The position numbers were made by a program, and so were the translations under genes. A model generated the notes under the pieces. That model was given only the letters and a program-made list of their open reading frames with translations, did not search any database and was not told the DNA's origin. Shown here in pieces: positions 8,886 through 18,335 of a DNA stretch of 64,000 nucleotides; the first letter of the stretch is position 1; every line of letters starts with the position of its first letter. Origin of the DNA: Flavobacterium hiemivividum. Its GTDB lineage: Bacteria > Bacteroidota > Bacteroidia > Flavobacteriales > Flavobacteriaceae. Location: assembly GCF_004349145.1 (NCBI RefSeq), contig NZ_SMFO01000001.1, positions 558,001 to 622,000 of the forward strand, in the 5' to 3' direction.

Positions 8886-8922
8886 AAATTAAGGGACACT
8901 ATTTAAAAAAAAAGAATATGCC

Positions 8923-8931
8923 TATATTTGC
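8923..8931 (+). promoter_or_regulatory. pyrH promoter, -7 element
   Basis: TATATTTGC matches the Bacteroidota -7 consensus TAnnTTTG and lies 22 bases before the pyrH ATG. No clear -33 TTG is present. Confidence 0.6.
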
Positions 8932-8952
8932 AGCAAACAACTCAATATAGAC

Positions 8953-9660
8953 ATGAAATATAAAAGAATTCTTCTGAAATTAAGTGGTGAAGCTTTGATG
9001 GGCGACAGACAATATGGTATTGACCCAGTAAGGTTAGCTGAATATGCCGAAGAAATCAAAAAAATTCACGATAAAGGGATCGAAATCGCAATAGTAATAG
9101 GCGGCGGAAATATTTTTAGAGGAGTTGCAGGAGCCAGTAACGGAATGGATCGCGTACAAGGAGACTACATGGGAATGCTTGCTACGGTTATTAACGGAAT
9201 GGCTTTACAAGGTGCTCTAGAAGACAAAGGAATGCTTACTCGCTTACAAACTGCATTAAAAATCGAAGCAATTGCTGAACCTTATATAAAAAGAAGAGCC
9301 GTTCGTCACCTTGAGAAAGGTAGAATAGTAATCTTTGGCGCTGGAACTGGAAATCCATATTTTACAACAGATACTGCAGCAGTTTTACGTGGTGTAGAAA
9401 TACATGCCGACGTAATTTTGAAAGGAACACGTGTTGACGGAGTTTATGATTCAGATCCAGAGAAAAATGCAGACGCTGTAAAATTTGATTTTATTTCTTT
9501 TGACGATGTAATTAGAAAAGGATTGAATGTAATGGATTCTACTGCATTTACATTAAGCCAAGAAAATAAATTGCCTATCGTAATTTTCGACATGAACAAA
9601 CAAGGTAATTTATTAAAAATCTGTGACGGAGAAAACATAGGAACAGTAGTAAATATATAA
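8953..9660 (+). CDS. pyrH: UMP kinase
   Basis: Phosphorylates UMP to UDP, the entry to UTP and CTP synthesis. The 235 residues show the amino-acid-kinase fold signatures: [14 protein letters not shown] at the N-terminus, the glycine loop [10 protein letters not shown] near residue 54, [13 protein letters not shown] near 133, and [13 protein letters not shown] near 160. The length is normal. It is followed by frr, the conserved bacterial pairing, with a short GC-rich hairpin in the 38-base gap. Confidence 0.97.
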   Translation: MKYKRILLKLSGEALMGDRQYGIDPVRLAEYAEEIKKIHDKGIEIAIVIGGGNIFRGVAGASNGMDRVQGDYMGMLATVINGMALQGALEDKGMLTRLQTALKIEAIAEPYIKRRAVRHLEKGRIVIFGAGTGNPYFTTDTAAVLRGVEIHADVILKGTRVDGVYDSDPEKNADAVKFDFISFDDVIRKGLNVMDSTAFTLSQENKLPIVIFDMNKQGNLLKICDGENIGTVVNI

Positions 9661-9668
9661 TCCCTAAA

Positions 9669-9681
9669 TCCCCGAAGGGGA
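9669..9681. repeat. Small hairpin repeat between pyrH and frr
   Basis: TCCCC-GAA-GGGGA forms a five-base stem in an otherwise AT-rich gap. The flanking wording (CCCTAAATCCCCGAAGGGGACTT) is like short intergenic repeats common in Flavobacterium genomes. There is no T-run, so it is not a terminator. Confidence 0.5.
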
Positions 9682-9698
9682 CTTAAAAATTGCAAATT

Positions 9699-10262
9699 AT
9701 GACTGAAGAGATTGAATTTATATTAGATAGTACTAAGGAATCGATGATAGGTTCTATTGAACACTTAGAAAAAGAGTTTCTAAATATTCGCGCAGGAAAA
9801 GCTTCTCCAGCGATGCTAGGAAGTGTCTTTGTAGATTATTATGGTTCAGCCACACCACTTTCTCAAGTGGCTAAAATAAGTGTTCCAGATGCAAGAACGA
9901 TTACTTTGCAGCCTTTTGAAAGAAACATGCTTCATACAATCGAAAAAGCAATCATGATCGCTAATATTGGATTTAATCCAATGAACAATGGTGATATCGT
10001 TATTATCAGCGTTCCGCCATTAACTGAGGAAAGAAGACGCGATCTTGCGAAACAGGCAAAAGTAGAAGCTGAAGACGCTAAAATAGGTATTAGAAATGCA
10101 CGTAAAGATGCGAATACTGATATCAAAAAATTAGAAAAAGAGGGAACATCAGAAGACATTTGTAAGAGTGCCGAAGAAGAAGTGCAAATCTTAACAAATA
10201 CTTATATCAAAAAAATAGACGAACATCTTGCGGTTAAAGAAGCCGAAATCATGAAGGTTTAA
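9699..10262 (+). CDS. frr: Ribosome-recycling factor
   Basis: Splits post-termination ribosomes together with EF-G. The conserved core is clear: HLEKEFLNIRAGKASPAML near residue 24, LQPFERNMLHTIEKAI, PPLTEERRRDLAKQAK and GIRNARKDAN. It has 187 residues from ATG 9699; an in-frame TTG three codons upstream is possible but less likely. The final gene of the pyrH-frr pair, it is closed by a strong terminator 20 bases downstream. Confidence 0.97.
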   Translation: MTEEIEFILDSTKESMIGSIEHLEKEFLNIRAGKASPAMLGSVFVDYYGSATPLSQVAKISVPDARTITLQPFERNMLHTIEKAIMIANIGFNPMNNGDIVIISVPPLTEERRRDLAKQAKVEAEDAKIGIRNARKDANTDIKKLEKEGTSEDICKSAEEEVQILTNTYIKKIDEHLAVKEAEIMKV

Positions 10263-10281
10263 TTTTTTGACCAACAACTTT

Positions 10282-10319
10282 AAAATCCGTCTCGTTTAAA
10301 TAATGAGACGGATTTTTTA
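10282..10319 (+). terminator. frr terminator
   Basis: AAATCCGTCTC pairs with GAGACGGATTT around GTTTAAATAAT and is followed by TTTATT. It is a strong rho-independent form. Confidence 0.85.
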
Positions 10320-10323
10320 TTCT

Positions 10324-10331
10324 TATTTTTG
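10324..10331 (+). promoter_or_regulatory. Promoter -7 element for the DUF5686 gene
   Basis: TATTTTTGC matches TAnnTTTG. It starts just after the frr terminator and places transcription start near 10338. This excludes an in-frame start at 10303 and supports ATG 10378. Confidence 0.55.
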
Positions 10332-10377
10332 CGGCAACAAAACGAAACTGCAATCGTTCTCTAATAAAACGGCATCT

Positions 10378-12876
10378 ATGAAGCATTTTTGGCTATTGCT
10401 TTTACTCTTTACGATTTCCATTCAGGCTCAGTTTCAGATCAACGGAATTGTAAAAGATGCTACAGCAAACAAACCACTTGCTTTTGCAACCATTACTTAT
10501 GCAGATGGAGCCACTACGATTTCTGATGTCGACGGAAAATTTAATATTGTATCAAAAAAAGAAATCGCCTTTTTTAACGTTTCTTATATTGGTTATCTAA
10601 AAACAAAAGTCCCTGTGCTTTTCGGGAAAAATTATTATGCGGTTTTCTTAATTCTAAAAACAGACAATTTAAAAGAAGTTGTTATTTCGAATAAAAATCC
10701 CGCCCTAGCAATAATTAAAAAGGCAATTGAAAATAAAAACAAGAATAACCCGCAAAAGAAGTTAAGTAGTTTCGAATTTAAATCTTACAACAAACTAATT
10801 GTTTCGGCTCATCCTGATTCATTAAAAGGCGAAATCGACTCGGTGTTTATTGAGAATTCCATTGGCAAAACCTTCTCAAAAATCGATTCCTCTGCCCATA
10901 AATTTAAAGAGATCGTAAGCAAGCAACATTTATTTCAAACCGAGAAAGTTTCGCAATACCAGTTTGGAAACCAGAAATTAAAAGAAACAATTTTAGGAAC
11001 TAAAATGGCTGGTTTTAAGCAACCCATCTATGAGATTTTAGGGTTTAATCTACAATCTTTTTCGGTTTACGACTCCAGTTACGAACTTTTTGAAACAAAA
11101 TACAACAGCCCAATTGCTACTGATGCCCAGCTGGATTACAATTATAAATTACTAGACACCATCGCCATCAATGGCAGACCGTCTTACATGATTTATTTTA
11201 AAAATAAAAAGAAGAGTAAAGCTTCTGGACTTGAAGGCGTGCTGTATATTGACCAAAATAATTTTGCCGTTTCTAAGGCTGTCATGCGAATAAAAGGTGT
11301 TCTTGATATCAGTGGAATCCACGAATTTCAATATATTCCTCAAGAAGAAATTTGGTTTCCCATGAGCAAAACTTTTAAAATTGTAAAAGGAAAAAATGAC
11401 GATGATATAAAGATTCTTGGTGGAACGGTTCAGTTTGACGGCGATGTAGAAAAAGATTTTAAACCTAGAAAGAAAACAGCTTCTGATTTTACTTACCTAG
11501 TCTCTAAAACTGATAATTTTGATATCCAATACAACACCTCTATTAAGATTAAACAAAGTTATATTTCTGTCGAAATAAAAGAGGATGCCATTAATAAACC
11601 GGATAGTTTTTGGGAATCCTTCCGAAAGGATAGTTTAGATATTCGAAGCCAAAAAACATATTCTGGCTTAGACAGTATCGCCGTTAAGAGAAGAATTGCC
11701 AGCCGAATTCGTTTTGGACGAAAAGTCATTAATGGCTATTTACCTTTAGTCTTTTTTGACATGGACTTGCGCAAAATTATCAGCTATAACAACTACGAAG
11801 GCTTCCGATTGGGTTTTGGCGGAATTACAAATGACCAGTTTTCGAAAAATTTCAGAATTGAAGGCTACTCCGCTTACGGAACAAAAGATGGAAATTTTAA
11901 ATATAACGCTGGTTTGTCTGCACGAGTGGGTAAACTTTCTGATTCTTGGATTGGCGCATCATATACTGACGATGTCAGGGAAATCGCAAACACCTTATAT
12001 GTTATCGAAAAAAGGCCTTTTAAACTCTATGATCCAAGACCTATAAACATTAGTACTTTTTACAATTATGTGACTTGGAAAGCCACATTCAAAACTCAAA
12101 TTCTACCAAAAACAGAAAGTATCTGGACACTGAATCGTTCCGAAATCGAACCAAAATTCGATTATGTCTATAACCTAAATGGCAAATTATATCCCAATTA
12201 TATCATGACAACGGCGATGGCCTCGTTGCAATGGAATCCTTTTAGTGATTATATGCAAACGCCAAACGGCAGAGTTGAGGTGGAAAAACGTTTTCCTAAA
12301 TTTACGCTGCAGTTTACACAATCATTACCTAATGTATTGGAGGATGATTTTAAATTCAGCAAAATCGATTTCAAAACCGAATATGAGAAAAAATATCTAG
12401 ACGGACAAAAAACTAATTTACTTTTTGAAGCAGGATTTGCGACGGGAGACCTTCCGTTAACACATTTGTACAATACTTCTCCCAATAATATTACTAAAGA
12501 ATCTATTATTGAAAGAATCACCTTTGGAGGAAAAAACAGTTTTGAAACGATGTATTTCAACGAATTTTTCTCGAGTGAGTTCGTCTATTTCCAAATTAAA
12601 CACGGATTCAATAGAGTTACTATTTTCAAAAAAGTCAAACCTACCTTTGTATTAGTCTCTAGAATGGCCTGGGGAAATTTGCAAAAACCAGAACAGCACC
12701 TCGGCTTAGATTACAAAACCTTAAACGAAGGCTATTTTGAATCGGGAATAGAACTCAATCAAATTTTCAAGGGATTAGGCCTCACCGCATTTTACCGTTA
12801 TGGCCCAAATCAGTTGCCGAGATTAGAAGACAATATTGCCATCAAATTGAGTTTTACATTGAATCTAGGGCTTTAA
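10378..12876 (+). CDS. DUF5686 outer-membrane protein with carboxypeptidase-regulatory-like N-domain
   Basis: 832 residues from ATG 10378, chosen because a signal peptide begins there (MKHFWLLLLLFTISIQAQ) and because a terminator and promoter lie just upstream. Residues about 20-110 form a CarboxypepD_reg-like beta domain (GIVKDATANKPLAFATITY...VSYIGYLKTKV), as in TonB-dependent receptor N-termini. The rest matches DUF5686: long beta-rich segments with alternating aromatic residues and a terminal strand ending in LSFTLNLGL, fitting a C-terminal outer-membrane barrel. No plug domain is seen, so it is not a SusC-type receptor. The function is unknown. Its stop overlaps the convergent SMR gene by four bases. 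Confidence 0.85.
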   Translation: MKHFWLLLLLFTISIQAQFQINGIVKDATANKPLAFATITYADGATTISDVDGKFNIVSKKEIAFFNVSYIGYLKTKVPVLFGKNYYAVFLILKTDNLKEVVISNKNPALAIIKKAIENKNKNNPQKKLSSFEFKSYNKLIVSAHPDSLKGEIDSVFIENSIGKTFSKIDSSAHKFKEIVSKQHLFQTEKVSQYQFGNQKLKETILGTKMAGFKQPIYEILGFNLQSFSVYDSSYELFETKYNSPIATDAQLDYNYKLLDTIAINGRPSYMIYFKNKKKSKASGLEGVLYIDQNNFAVSKAVMRIKGVLDISGIHEFQYIPQEEIWFPMSKTFKIVKGKNDDDIKILGGTVQFDGDVEKDFKPRKKTASDFTYLVSKTDNFDIQYNTSIKIKQSYISVEIKEDAINKPDSFWESFRKDSLDIRSQKTYSGLDSIAVKRRIASRIRFGRKVINGYLPLVFFDMDLRKIISYNNYEGFRLGFGGITNDQFSKNFRIEGYSAYGTKDGNFKYNAGLSARVGKLSDSWIGASYTDDVREIANTLYVIEKRPFKLYDPRPINISTFYNYVTWKATFKTQILPKTESIWTLNRSEIEPKFDYVYNLNGKLYPNYIMTTAMASLQWNPFSDYMQTPNGRVEVEKRFPKFTLQFTQSLPNVLEDDFKFSKIDFKTEYEKKYLDGQKTNLLFEAGFATGDLPLTHLYNTSPNNITKESIIERITFGGKNSFETMYFNEFFSSEFVYFQIKHGFNRVTIFKKVKPTFVLVSRMAWGNLQKPEQHLGLDYKTLNEGYFESGIELNQIFKGLGLTAFYRYGPNQLPRLEDNIAIKLSFTLNLGL

Positions 12877-13202
12877 TGATTCGATACATACTTTAATCCG
12901 ATAATAGAAGCAATTAAGGTCGTCAAAAAGAAGATTCTCCAAAAAGTAGCTGGTTCTTTAAATATAAAAATACCTACTAAAACAGTTCCTACAGCACCAA
13001 TTCCAGTCCACACCGCATAAGCAGTCCCGATTGGTAATTCCTGTGTTGCTTTATACAACAAAATCATACTTATGCTCAGGCAAATTAAAAAACCAAGCAT
13101 CCAATAAGTTGATTCGATACCTTTTGTTTCATTGGCTTTACCTAAACAAGAAGCAAAACCCACTTCGAACAATCCACCAATGACTAATAAAATCCAATTC
13201 AT
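12873..13202 (-). CDS. SMR-family exporter, Gdx/SugE (guanidinium exporter) type
   Basis: 109 residues with four membrane helices. The membrane Glu of helix 1 (GLFEVGFAS, Glu13) is present. Helix 3 reads LPIGTAYAVWTGIGAVGTVLVG and the end reads IIGLKYVSN, both much closer to SugE/Gdx than to EmrE. Gdx proteins export guanidinium ion in exchange for protons as dual-topology dimers. It starts three bases after the stop of the upstream antiporter gene and is probably cotranscribed with it. No guanidine riboswitch is seen. Substrate assignment is by family resemblance. Confidence 0.85.
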   Translation of the reverse strand: MNWILLVIGGLFEVGFASCLGKANETKGIESTYWMLGFLICLSISMILLYKATQELPIGTAYAVWTGIGAVGTVLVGIFIFKEPATFWRIFFLTTLIASIIGLKYVSNH

Positions 13203-13205
13203 AAT

Positions 13206-15482
13206 TTACGGTTTAATAATTAAAACAGAAGGAACGCCTATTAACCAGTCGCTGTTTGAGTCTATTAATGATTTCCAACTTTCAAGGCTAATGATCATTA
13301 AGTCTTGTTTTTCCAGAAAAGGCACGCTTACCACCTTATCAGTGACTATTGTTAAATTGTCAGGATGTATTTGTTGTAAAGAAGTCACTGCGCTTTGAAT
13401 CACAAAATTGTTCTTAACGTGCCCGTTTACATCTAAAAGCGTTATTGTAGAATTATTGTTATAAATTATTTTTTGGGCGTAGTCAATTAAAAATGAATCA
13501 TCTGATTTAAAAACTGGCATAAAAACGCGGTCAATTTTCTGGAATTCTTTGTCAATCAATATTCCTAAAGGCATTTTTGTTTTGGCCACGACTTGTCGGG
13601 TTCTTTCGTCAAAAGGAGAGTTTTCAAACAATCCTTCTTTACCCGTGAATTTATCAATCAACCGATCGGGATTTATGATTCTAGTGGTAAATCCAATTAC
13701 TTTGCCCAAAATGGTTCCATCAAAAATAGATTGTCCTAAACCAATCAAGAGCAAATCGTAATCTCCTTGATTTGCCACATCAGCAATCTCAGATTCAATA
13801 TCAGTCGTTGCTTTAAAAATAGTGTCAATTTCGAGATTTAACTCCTTTGATTCTTCAAAAATAGGAGAGAAACTTTCTTTCTCTTTTTGTGCCAAATTAA
13901 AAGAATGCAGTTCGTCGCTCAAGGAAAGATGCATTGCAGTAATCGTAGAGTTACTTTTTTGTTTTTTGGTCAAGCTATTTGCTAGACGCAAAAGTGATTT
14001 CCCCTTCTCGTCGTTTCCAAATGAAAATAGGATTCGGTATTTACTTGACTCGGCAATTTCCTCGGCATCAGGCACATTTTTATTTTTGAACACAAAATTA
14101 ATTAGATCTAAAGCCGGTCCGGTCATAAAAGTGGTTACTAGCGCCATGATCACCATCATTGTAAAAACTTCGGGCGTCAGTACTTTTAGCTCTAAACCTA
14201 TATTTAGTACAATCAATTCCATTAATCCTCTTGTATTCATCAAGGCACCAATGGTTAAGCTATCCTTCCAGTTTTGCCCCACAAATTTTGCGGCCAGCGC
14301 GCTTCCCAGAAACTTACCCACAACAGCCACCATAATAATTGCCGCGGTCACTTTCCATAAATAAGGATCGTTTATAAGACCGATTTCTGTTTTTAATCCG
14401 GTAAATACAAAAAACAAAGGCAATAAAAGAATCACCGAAACGTCTTCTACTTTATCAATAAATATCATTCGGAATTTAGAAATATCCGGCATAATCGAAC
14501 CCATCATAAAAGCTCCAAAAAGAGCATGAATACCAATTACTTCTGTAGCATAAGAGGAAAGAATTAGAAATAGAAAGAAAATAGCCATAACCGGTTTGCC
14601 AATATTATCTTTTGATCCATGTAAATCGCCTATTCTTTTCAAGAAAGGTTTAACGATAAAAATCATTGCCATAACATAAACTATAGCTAGAGAAACAACA
14701 TACAGCGAACTAACAAAATCTCCTGCCTTTACAATTGCGATAACCACTGCTAAGAGACACCAAGCAGTAATATCATCCGCAGCGGCACAAGTAATGACTA
14801 TGGCGCCAAGTTTAGTTTTATGAATTTCTCTTTCTTGAACGATTCTTGCCAAAACAGGAAAAGCAGTTATACTCATGGCGATTCCCATAAACAAACTAAA
14901 AGAAAGAAATTGAACACCTTCGGGTGCAAATTGATCGAATACAAAATAAGATAAACCAATTCCCAGCGCAAAAGGAAAAACGATACTGGCGTGACTGATC
15001 ACAACCGCTTCACTCGCTTTGTTTTTAAGTACTTTAATATCGAGTTCCATACCTATGACAAACATGAAAAGAATCAATCCTATCTGGCTTAGGAACTTTA
15101 AATTCCCCAAGGATTCAACTGGAAACAAAGTCGCAGAAAAATCAGGAAAATACATTCCCAATAAAGAGGGACCTAACACAATTCCCGCTATAATCTCCCC
15201 AATTACTGTGGGCTGTCCAATTTTCTTGAAAATCCAACCAAAAAGTCGGGCTACCAGGATAATCATTACAATTTGTGCCAAAAGTATTGCTAATGGATCT
15301 TGAAAATTATGTACCATAGAAGCTATAAAATCATTCCAAGAACTATGTGGTGTTTCTGAAATGACAACATTATTCCTTTTTTCAAGCAGCTTCCCCTTTG
15401 CAATTATCCAATAAATCAATATCGTGAAACCTCCCGTTATTGTTATATAAAACAAAGTATTTTTATATTTTTTAAAATCCAT
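13206..15482 (-). CDS. CPA2-family cation:proton antiporter with universal-stress-like C-terminus
   Basis: 758 residues from the chosen start (MDFKKYKNTLFY); an in-frame ATG 11 codons upstream is possible. After a first membrane helix and a linker come about twelve more helices of the Na_H_Exchanger type, with the entry motif FKKIGQPTVIGEIIAGIVLGPSLLG and the ion-binding CAAADDITAWC. The double Asp is typical of electrogenic members. From about residue 470 the C-terminal half is cytoplasmic, resembling two universal-stress-protein units (for example GDYDLLLIGLGQS), likely regulatory. It shares a transcript with the SMR exporter downstream. The ion is not predictable beyond Na+ or K+. Confidence 0.88.
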   Translation of the reverse strand: MDFKKYKNTLFYITITGGFTILIYWIIAKGKLLEKRNNVVISETPHSSWNDFIASMVHNFQDPLAILLAQIVMIILVARLFGWIFKKIGQPTVIGEIIAGIVLGPSLLGMYFPDFSATLFPVESLGNLKFLSQIGLILFMFVIGMELDIKVLKNKASEAVVISHASIVFPFALGIGLSYFVFDQFAPEGVQFLSFSLFMGIAMSITAFPVLARIVQEREIHKTKLGAIVITCAAADDITAWCLLAVVIAIVKAGDFVSSLYVVSLAIVYVMAMIFIVKPFLKRIGDLHGSKDNIGKPVMAIFFLFLILSSYATEVIGIHALFGAFMMGSIMPDISKFRMIFIDKVEDVSVILLLPLFFVFTGLKTEIGLINDPYLWKVTAAIIMVAVVGKFLGSALAAKFVGQNWKDSLTIGALMNTRGLMELIVLNIGLELKVLTPEVFTMMVIMALVTTFMTGPALDLINFVFKNKNVPDAEEIAESSKYRILFSFGNDEKGKSLLRLANSLTKKQKSNSTITAMHLSLSDELHSFNLAQKEKESFSPIFEESKELNLEIDTIFKATTDIESEIADVANQGDYDLLLIGLGQSIFDGTILGKVIGFTTRIINPDRLIDKFTGKEGLFENSPFDERTRQVVAKTKMPLGILIDKEFQKIDRVFMPVFKSDDSFLIDYAQKIIYNNNSTITLLDVNGHVKNNFVIQSAVTSLQQIHPDNLTIVTDKVVSVPFLEKQDLMIISLESWKSLIDSNSDWLIGVPSVLIIKP

Positions 15483-15660
15483 TGTAACGTAGCGTATTAT
15501 TTTATAAAAGCACACAAAGATGTGAAATTCTACAATATGTTTTACAAGCCAAATATTAATTTTAAAAAAGGCATTAAAAAACTACGAAAACAATGATAAA
15601 ACGAACTCAAAAACCGATAAAAAAAACAACATAATTTATGGCTTTTGCAGTGGTTTTCAC

Positions 15661-15669
15661 TACATTTGC
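15661..15669 (+). promoter_or_regulatory. Promoter -7 element for the MMPL transporter
   Basis: TACATTTGC matches TAnnTTTG. It lies inside the longest possible reading frame of the next gene, so the real start must be downstream, at ATG 15689. Confidence 0.6.
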
Positions 15670-15688
15670 ACCCATTTTTAACAGACTT

Positions 15689-18100
15689 ATGAAAAAGAAA
15701 TTTAAAGTAGGATTTTGGGAATTTATTGCCCGTATCGTACTTAAAAACAGAATTATCATCCTGGGCGTTATCGCTTTTATCACACTTTTTTTAGCCCTGC
15801 AATGGAAAAACATACAGTTTTCTTTTACAGAAGCTAATCTACTGCCAGACGATCACATTGTAAATACAGAATACAATGCCTTTCTAGACATGTTTGGGGA
15901 AGAAGGAAATTTAATTGTTGTAGGCGTTAAAGACGATACTTTTTTTACGCCAAAAGCATTTGCTGCTTGGACTAAATTAATGAATGAGTTCAAAGCGCAA
16001 AAAGAAGTCGATCTGATTATCTCCATAAATGACTTGAAGAAACTGCAGAAAAATGAAAACCTTCAAACCTTTGAGCTTCTGCCATTTGTTGACAGCAAAA
16101 AAACTACAAATCAGGATTATTTAAATACTGTCAAGAAGGATTTGTTCGAAAACATGCCTTTTTATGAAGGCTTACTTTTTAATAAAAAAAATGGAACTAT
16201 CCGATCTGCTATTTATTTGGATAAAGAAATAGTCAACACCGCACAACGTAAAGATTATATCGTTCAAGATTTTATCCCAAAAATAGAAGCTTTTGAAAAA
16301 GAGACTGGCATTGATTTACGCGTTTCGGGAATGCCATACATTAGAACACTAAATGCGATTAGCATCAAAAATGAAATTAGTTTGTTCATTGGCGCTTCGT
16401 TATTGTTAACCTCGTTGATATTCTTTTTCTTTTTCCGCTCCTTCAGAGCTACATTAATCGCTATTTTGATTGTGATTATTGGAGTAATGTGGACCTTTGG
16501 ACTTCTAGGATTATTCCATTATCAAATCACCGTACTTACCGCTCTGGTACCTACACTTGTTATCGTAATCGGAATTCCAAATTGTATTTTCCTGACTAAT
16601 AAATACCAACAGGAATATGTTGCTCATGGAAATAAAGCCCGTGCATTGCAGCGTGTAATTACAAAGGTAGGAACGGCAACCTTGATGACGAACTTAACTA
16701 CAGCTGCCGGTTTTGCCACTTTTATCATTACTAATAGTGAATTGCTGAAAGAGTTTGGTATCATATCCTCATTGAGTATTGTTGCCTTGTTCTTTTTATG
16801 CCTTATTATTATACCTATTTATTACAGCTATCAGCCAGTTCCAAAAGATAAACACCTGAAACATTTAAGCCTCAATTACACCAAAGTGTTTATGGCTTGG
16901 ATCGAAAAAATGGTAAAATACAACAGACGACATGTTTACCTGGTAGCTATATTTCTATTTTTAATAAGCAGTATTGGTGCTTTTAAAATTAAGACATCTG
17001 GAAGTTTAATTGAAGACATGCCTAAAAACACAGGTTTCTTTAAAGACATTCTTTTTTTCGAAGAAGAATTTGAAGGTATCATGCCACTGGAAATCACAGT
17101 CGATACCAAAAGAAAGAAAGGAGTAATGAAACTATCTACATTAAAAAAGATAGACGAACTTCAAGAAACAATTGAAGAAATTCCTGAACTTTCTAAACCT
17201 GTCTCCATTCTTAATCTAGTAAAATATTCTAAGCAAGCCTACTACAATGGTAATCCTGAATATTACGAACTGCCTACTTCACAGGAGCAAAGTTTTATCT
17301 TGGGTTACGCCAAAAACGCAACTAAAGATACGCAAAACAACATCATGAAAAGTTATGTAGATAGTACAGGCCAAGTGGCTCGCATCACTACTTTCATGAG
17401 AGATATTGGAACCGGTAACATGGCGACAATTGAAAATAAGCTCTGGACGAAAATCAATAAAATATTCCCTTCTGACCGCTATAATGTAGTGATGACCGGA
17501 AAAGCTTTAGTTTTCGAAAAAGGAACCAAATACTTACTGAACAATTTATTGATGTCTCTGCTTTTTGCAGTATTTCTGATTTCTATGTTGATGGTTTTCA
17601 TGTTTCGATCCTTCAAAATGGTGATTGTTTCCTTAATACCAAATCTCTTGCCGCTAATGATTACCGCGGGATTAATGGGTTATTTTGGAATTCCGTTAAA
17701 ACCATCCACCATATTAGTATTTAGTATTGCTTTTGGACTTTCTGTTGATGACACTATCCATTTCTTGGCACAATACCGTCAGGAATTAACTCGAAATAAT
17801 TGGAAAATTAAGCGCTCTGTTTTTGCTACCATAAGAGAATCTGGACTGAGTATGTTCTATACCTCGGTGGTTTTATTTACAGGTTTTTCTGTTTTCATGC
17901 TGTCCGATTTTGGTGGAACCGTAGCCCTTGGTGGATTGATAGCGATTACATTAGCTTTCGGGATGTTGTCTAACTTGATGTTATTGCCTTGTTTGGTTTT
18001 AACACTAAACAAATCATTGGCAAACAAACAGGAATTCATCGAACCTAAAATCGATGTTTTGAGTAAGCCAGACACAGATACCGAAGATTCTGATAAGTAA
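15689..18100 (+). CDS. RND-superfamily (MMPL/HAE3-type) transporter
   Basis: 803 residues from ATG 15689. The protein shows the doubled RND plan: one helix, a large extracytoplasmic domain, then five helices (SLLLTSLIFFFFFRSFRATLI...), repeated once. The conserved helix-4 region of the second half reads FGLSVDDTIHFLAQYRQEL, the motif of MMPL/SSD-type exporters, and the equivalent of the first half is VPTLVIVIGIPNCIF. Members of this group move lipids, hopanoids or other hydrophobic compounds using the proton gradient. No partner protein is encoded next to it, so the substrate is unknown. A terminator follows. Confidence 0.88.
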   Translation: MKKKFKVGFWEFIARIVLKNRIIILGVIAFITLFLALQWKNIQFSFTEANLLPDDHIVNTEYNAFLDMFGEEGNLIVVGVKDDTFFTPKAFAAWTKLMNEFKAQKEVDLIISINDLKKLQKNENLQTFELLPFVDSKKTTNQDYLNTVKKDLFENMPFYEGLLFNKKNGTIRSAIYLDKEIVNTAQRKDYIVQDFIPKIEAFEKETGIDLRVSGMPYIRTLNAISIKNEISLFIGASLLLTSLIFFFFFRSFRATLIAILIVIIGVMWTFGLLGLFHYQITVLTALVPTLVIVIGIPNCIFLTNKYQQEYVAHGNKARALQRVITKVGTATLMTNLTTAAGFATFIITNSELLKEFGIISSLSIVALFFLCLIIIPIYYSYQPVPKDKHLKHLSLNYTKVFMAWIEKMVKYNRRHVYLVAIFLFLISSIGAFKIKTSGSLIEDMPKNTGFFKDILFFEEEFEGIMPLEITVDTKRKKGVMKLSTLKKIDELQETIEEIPELSKPVSILNLVKYSKQAYYNGNPEYYELPTSQEQSFILGYAKNATKDTQNNIMKSYVDSTGQVARITTFMRDIGTGNMATIENKLWTKINKIFPSDRYNVVMTGKALVFEKGTKYLLNNLLMSLLFAVFLISMLMVFMFRSFKMVIVSLIPNLLPLMITAGLMGYFGIPLKPSTILVFSIAFGLSVDDTIHFLAQYRQELTRNNWKIKRSVFATIRESGLSMFYTSVVLFTGFSVFMLSDFGGTVALGGLIAITLAFGMLSNLMLLPCLVLTLNKSLANKQEFIEPKIDVLSKPDTDTEDSDK

Positions 18101-18123
18101 GCGGTACGTTAAAAAAAGTTATA

Positions 18124-18161
18124 CAAAGCTTCCCTTCTTGATTGAACGGAAGCTTTTTTTT
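18124..18161 (+). terminator. Terminator after the MMPL transporter
   Basis: AAAGCTTCC / GGAAGCTTT stem around CTTCTTGATTGAAC, followed by a T-run. Confidence 0.8.
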
Positions 18162-18238
18162 GCTTCATAATTAATGTCTAAAAAAATATAATTGGTAGTT
18201 TAATTCGTTTTTTAAACTAATTCCATTATCTTATCGAC

Positions 18239-18276
18239 TTAGATTTTTAATCTAAAAGTGGAGTCCAGTGACCACT
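18239..18276 (+). promoter_or_regulatory. Structured leader upstream of mscS
   Basis: Two adjacent hairpins can form: TTAGATT-TTT-AATCTAA, then AGTG(GA)GTC-CAGT-GAC-CACT. They are followed by the purine-rich GGGGCGAAATCGAAAAGCC before the gene. I could not match this to a known riboswitch class. It may be only a leader or a weak attenuator. Confidence 0.35.
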
Positions 18277-18335
18277 AAAATAAACGGGGCGAAATCGAAA
18301 AGCCTAATGAGTAGAAAAACAAAAAAGCATAAAAA

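Noticed and set aside
15638..15688. Longer N-terminus for the MMPL transporter
   Set aside because: A consensus -7 promoter lies inside the extension, so transcription starts after it.
18239..18335. Fluoride or other known riboswitch before mscS
   Set aside because: The conserved bases of the fluoride, guanidine and c-di-AMP classes, as far as I recall them, do not line up; kept only as an unassigned leader.
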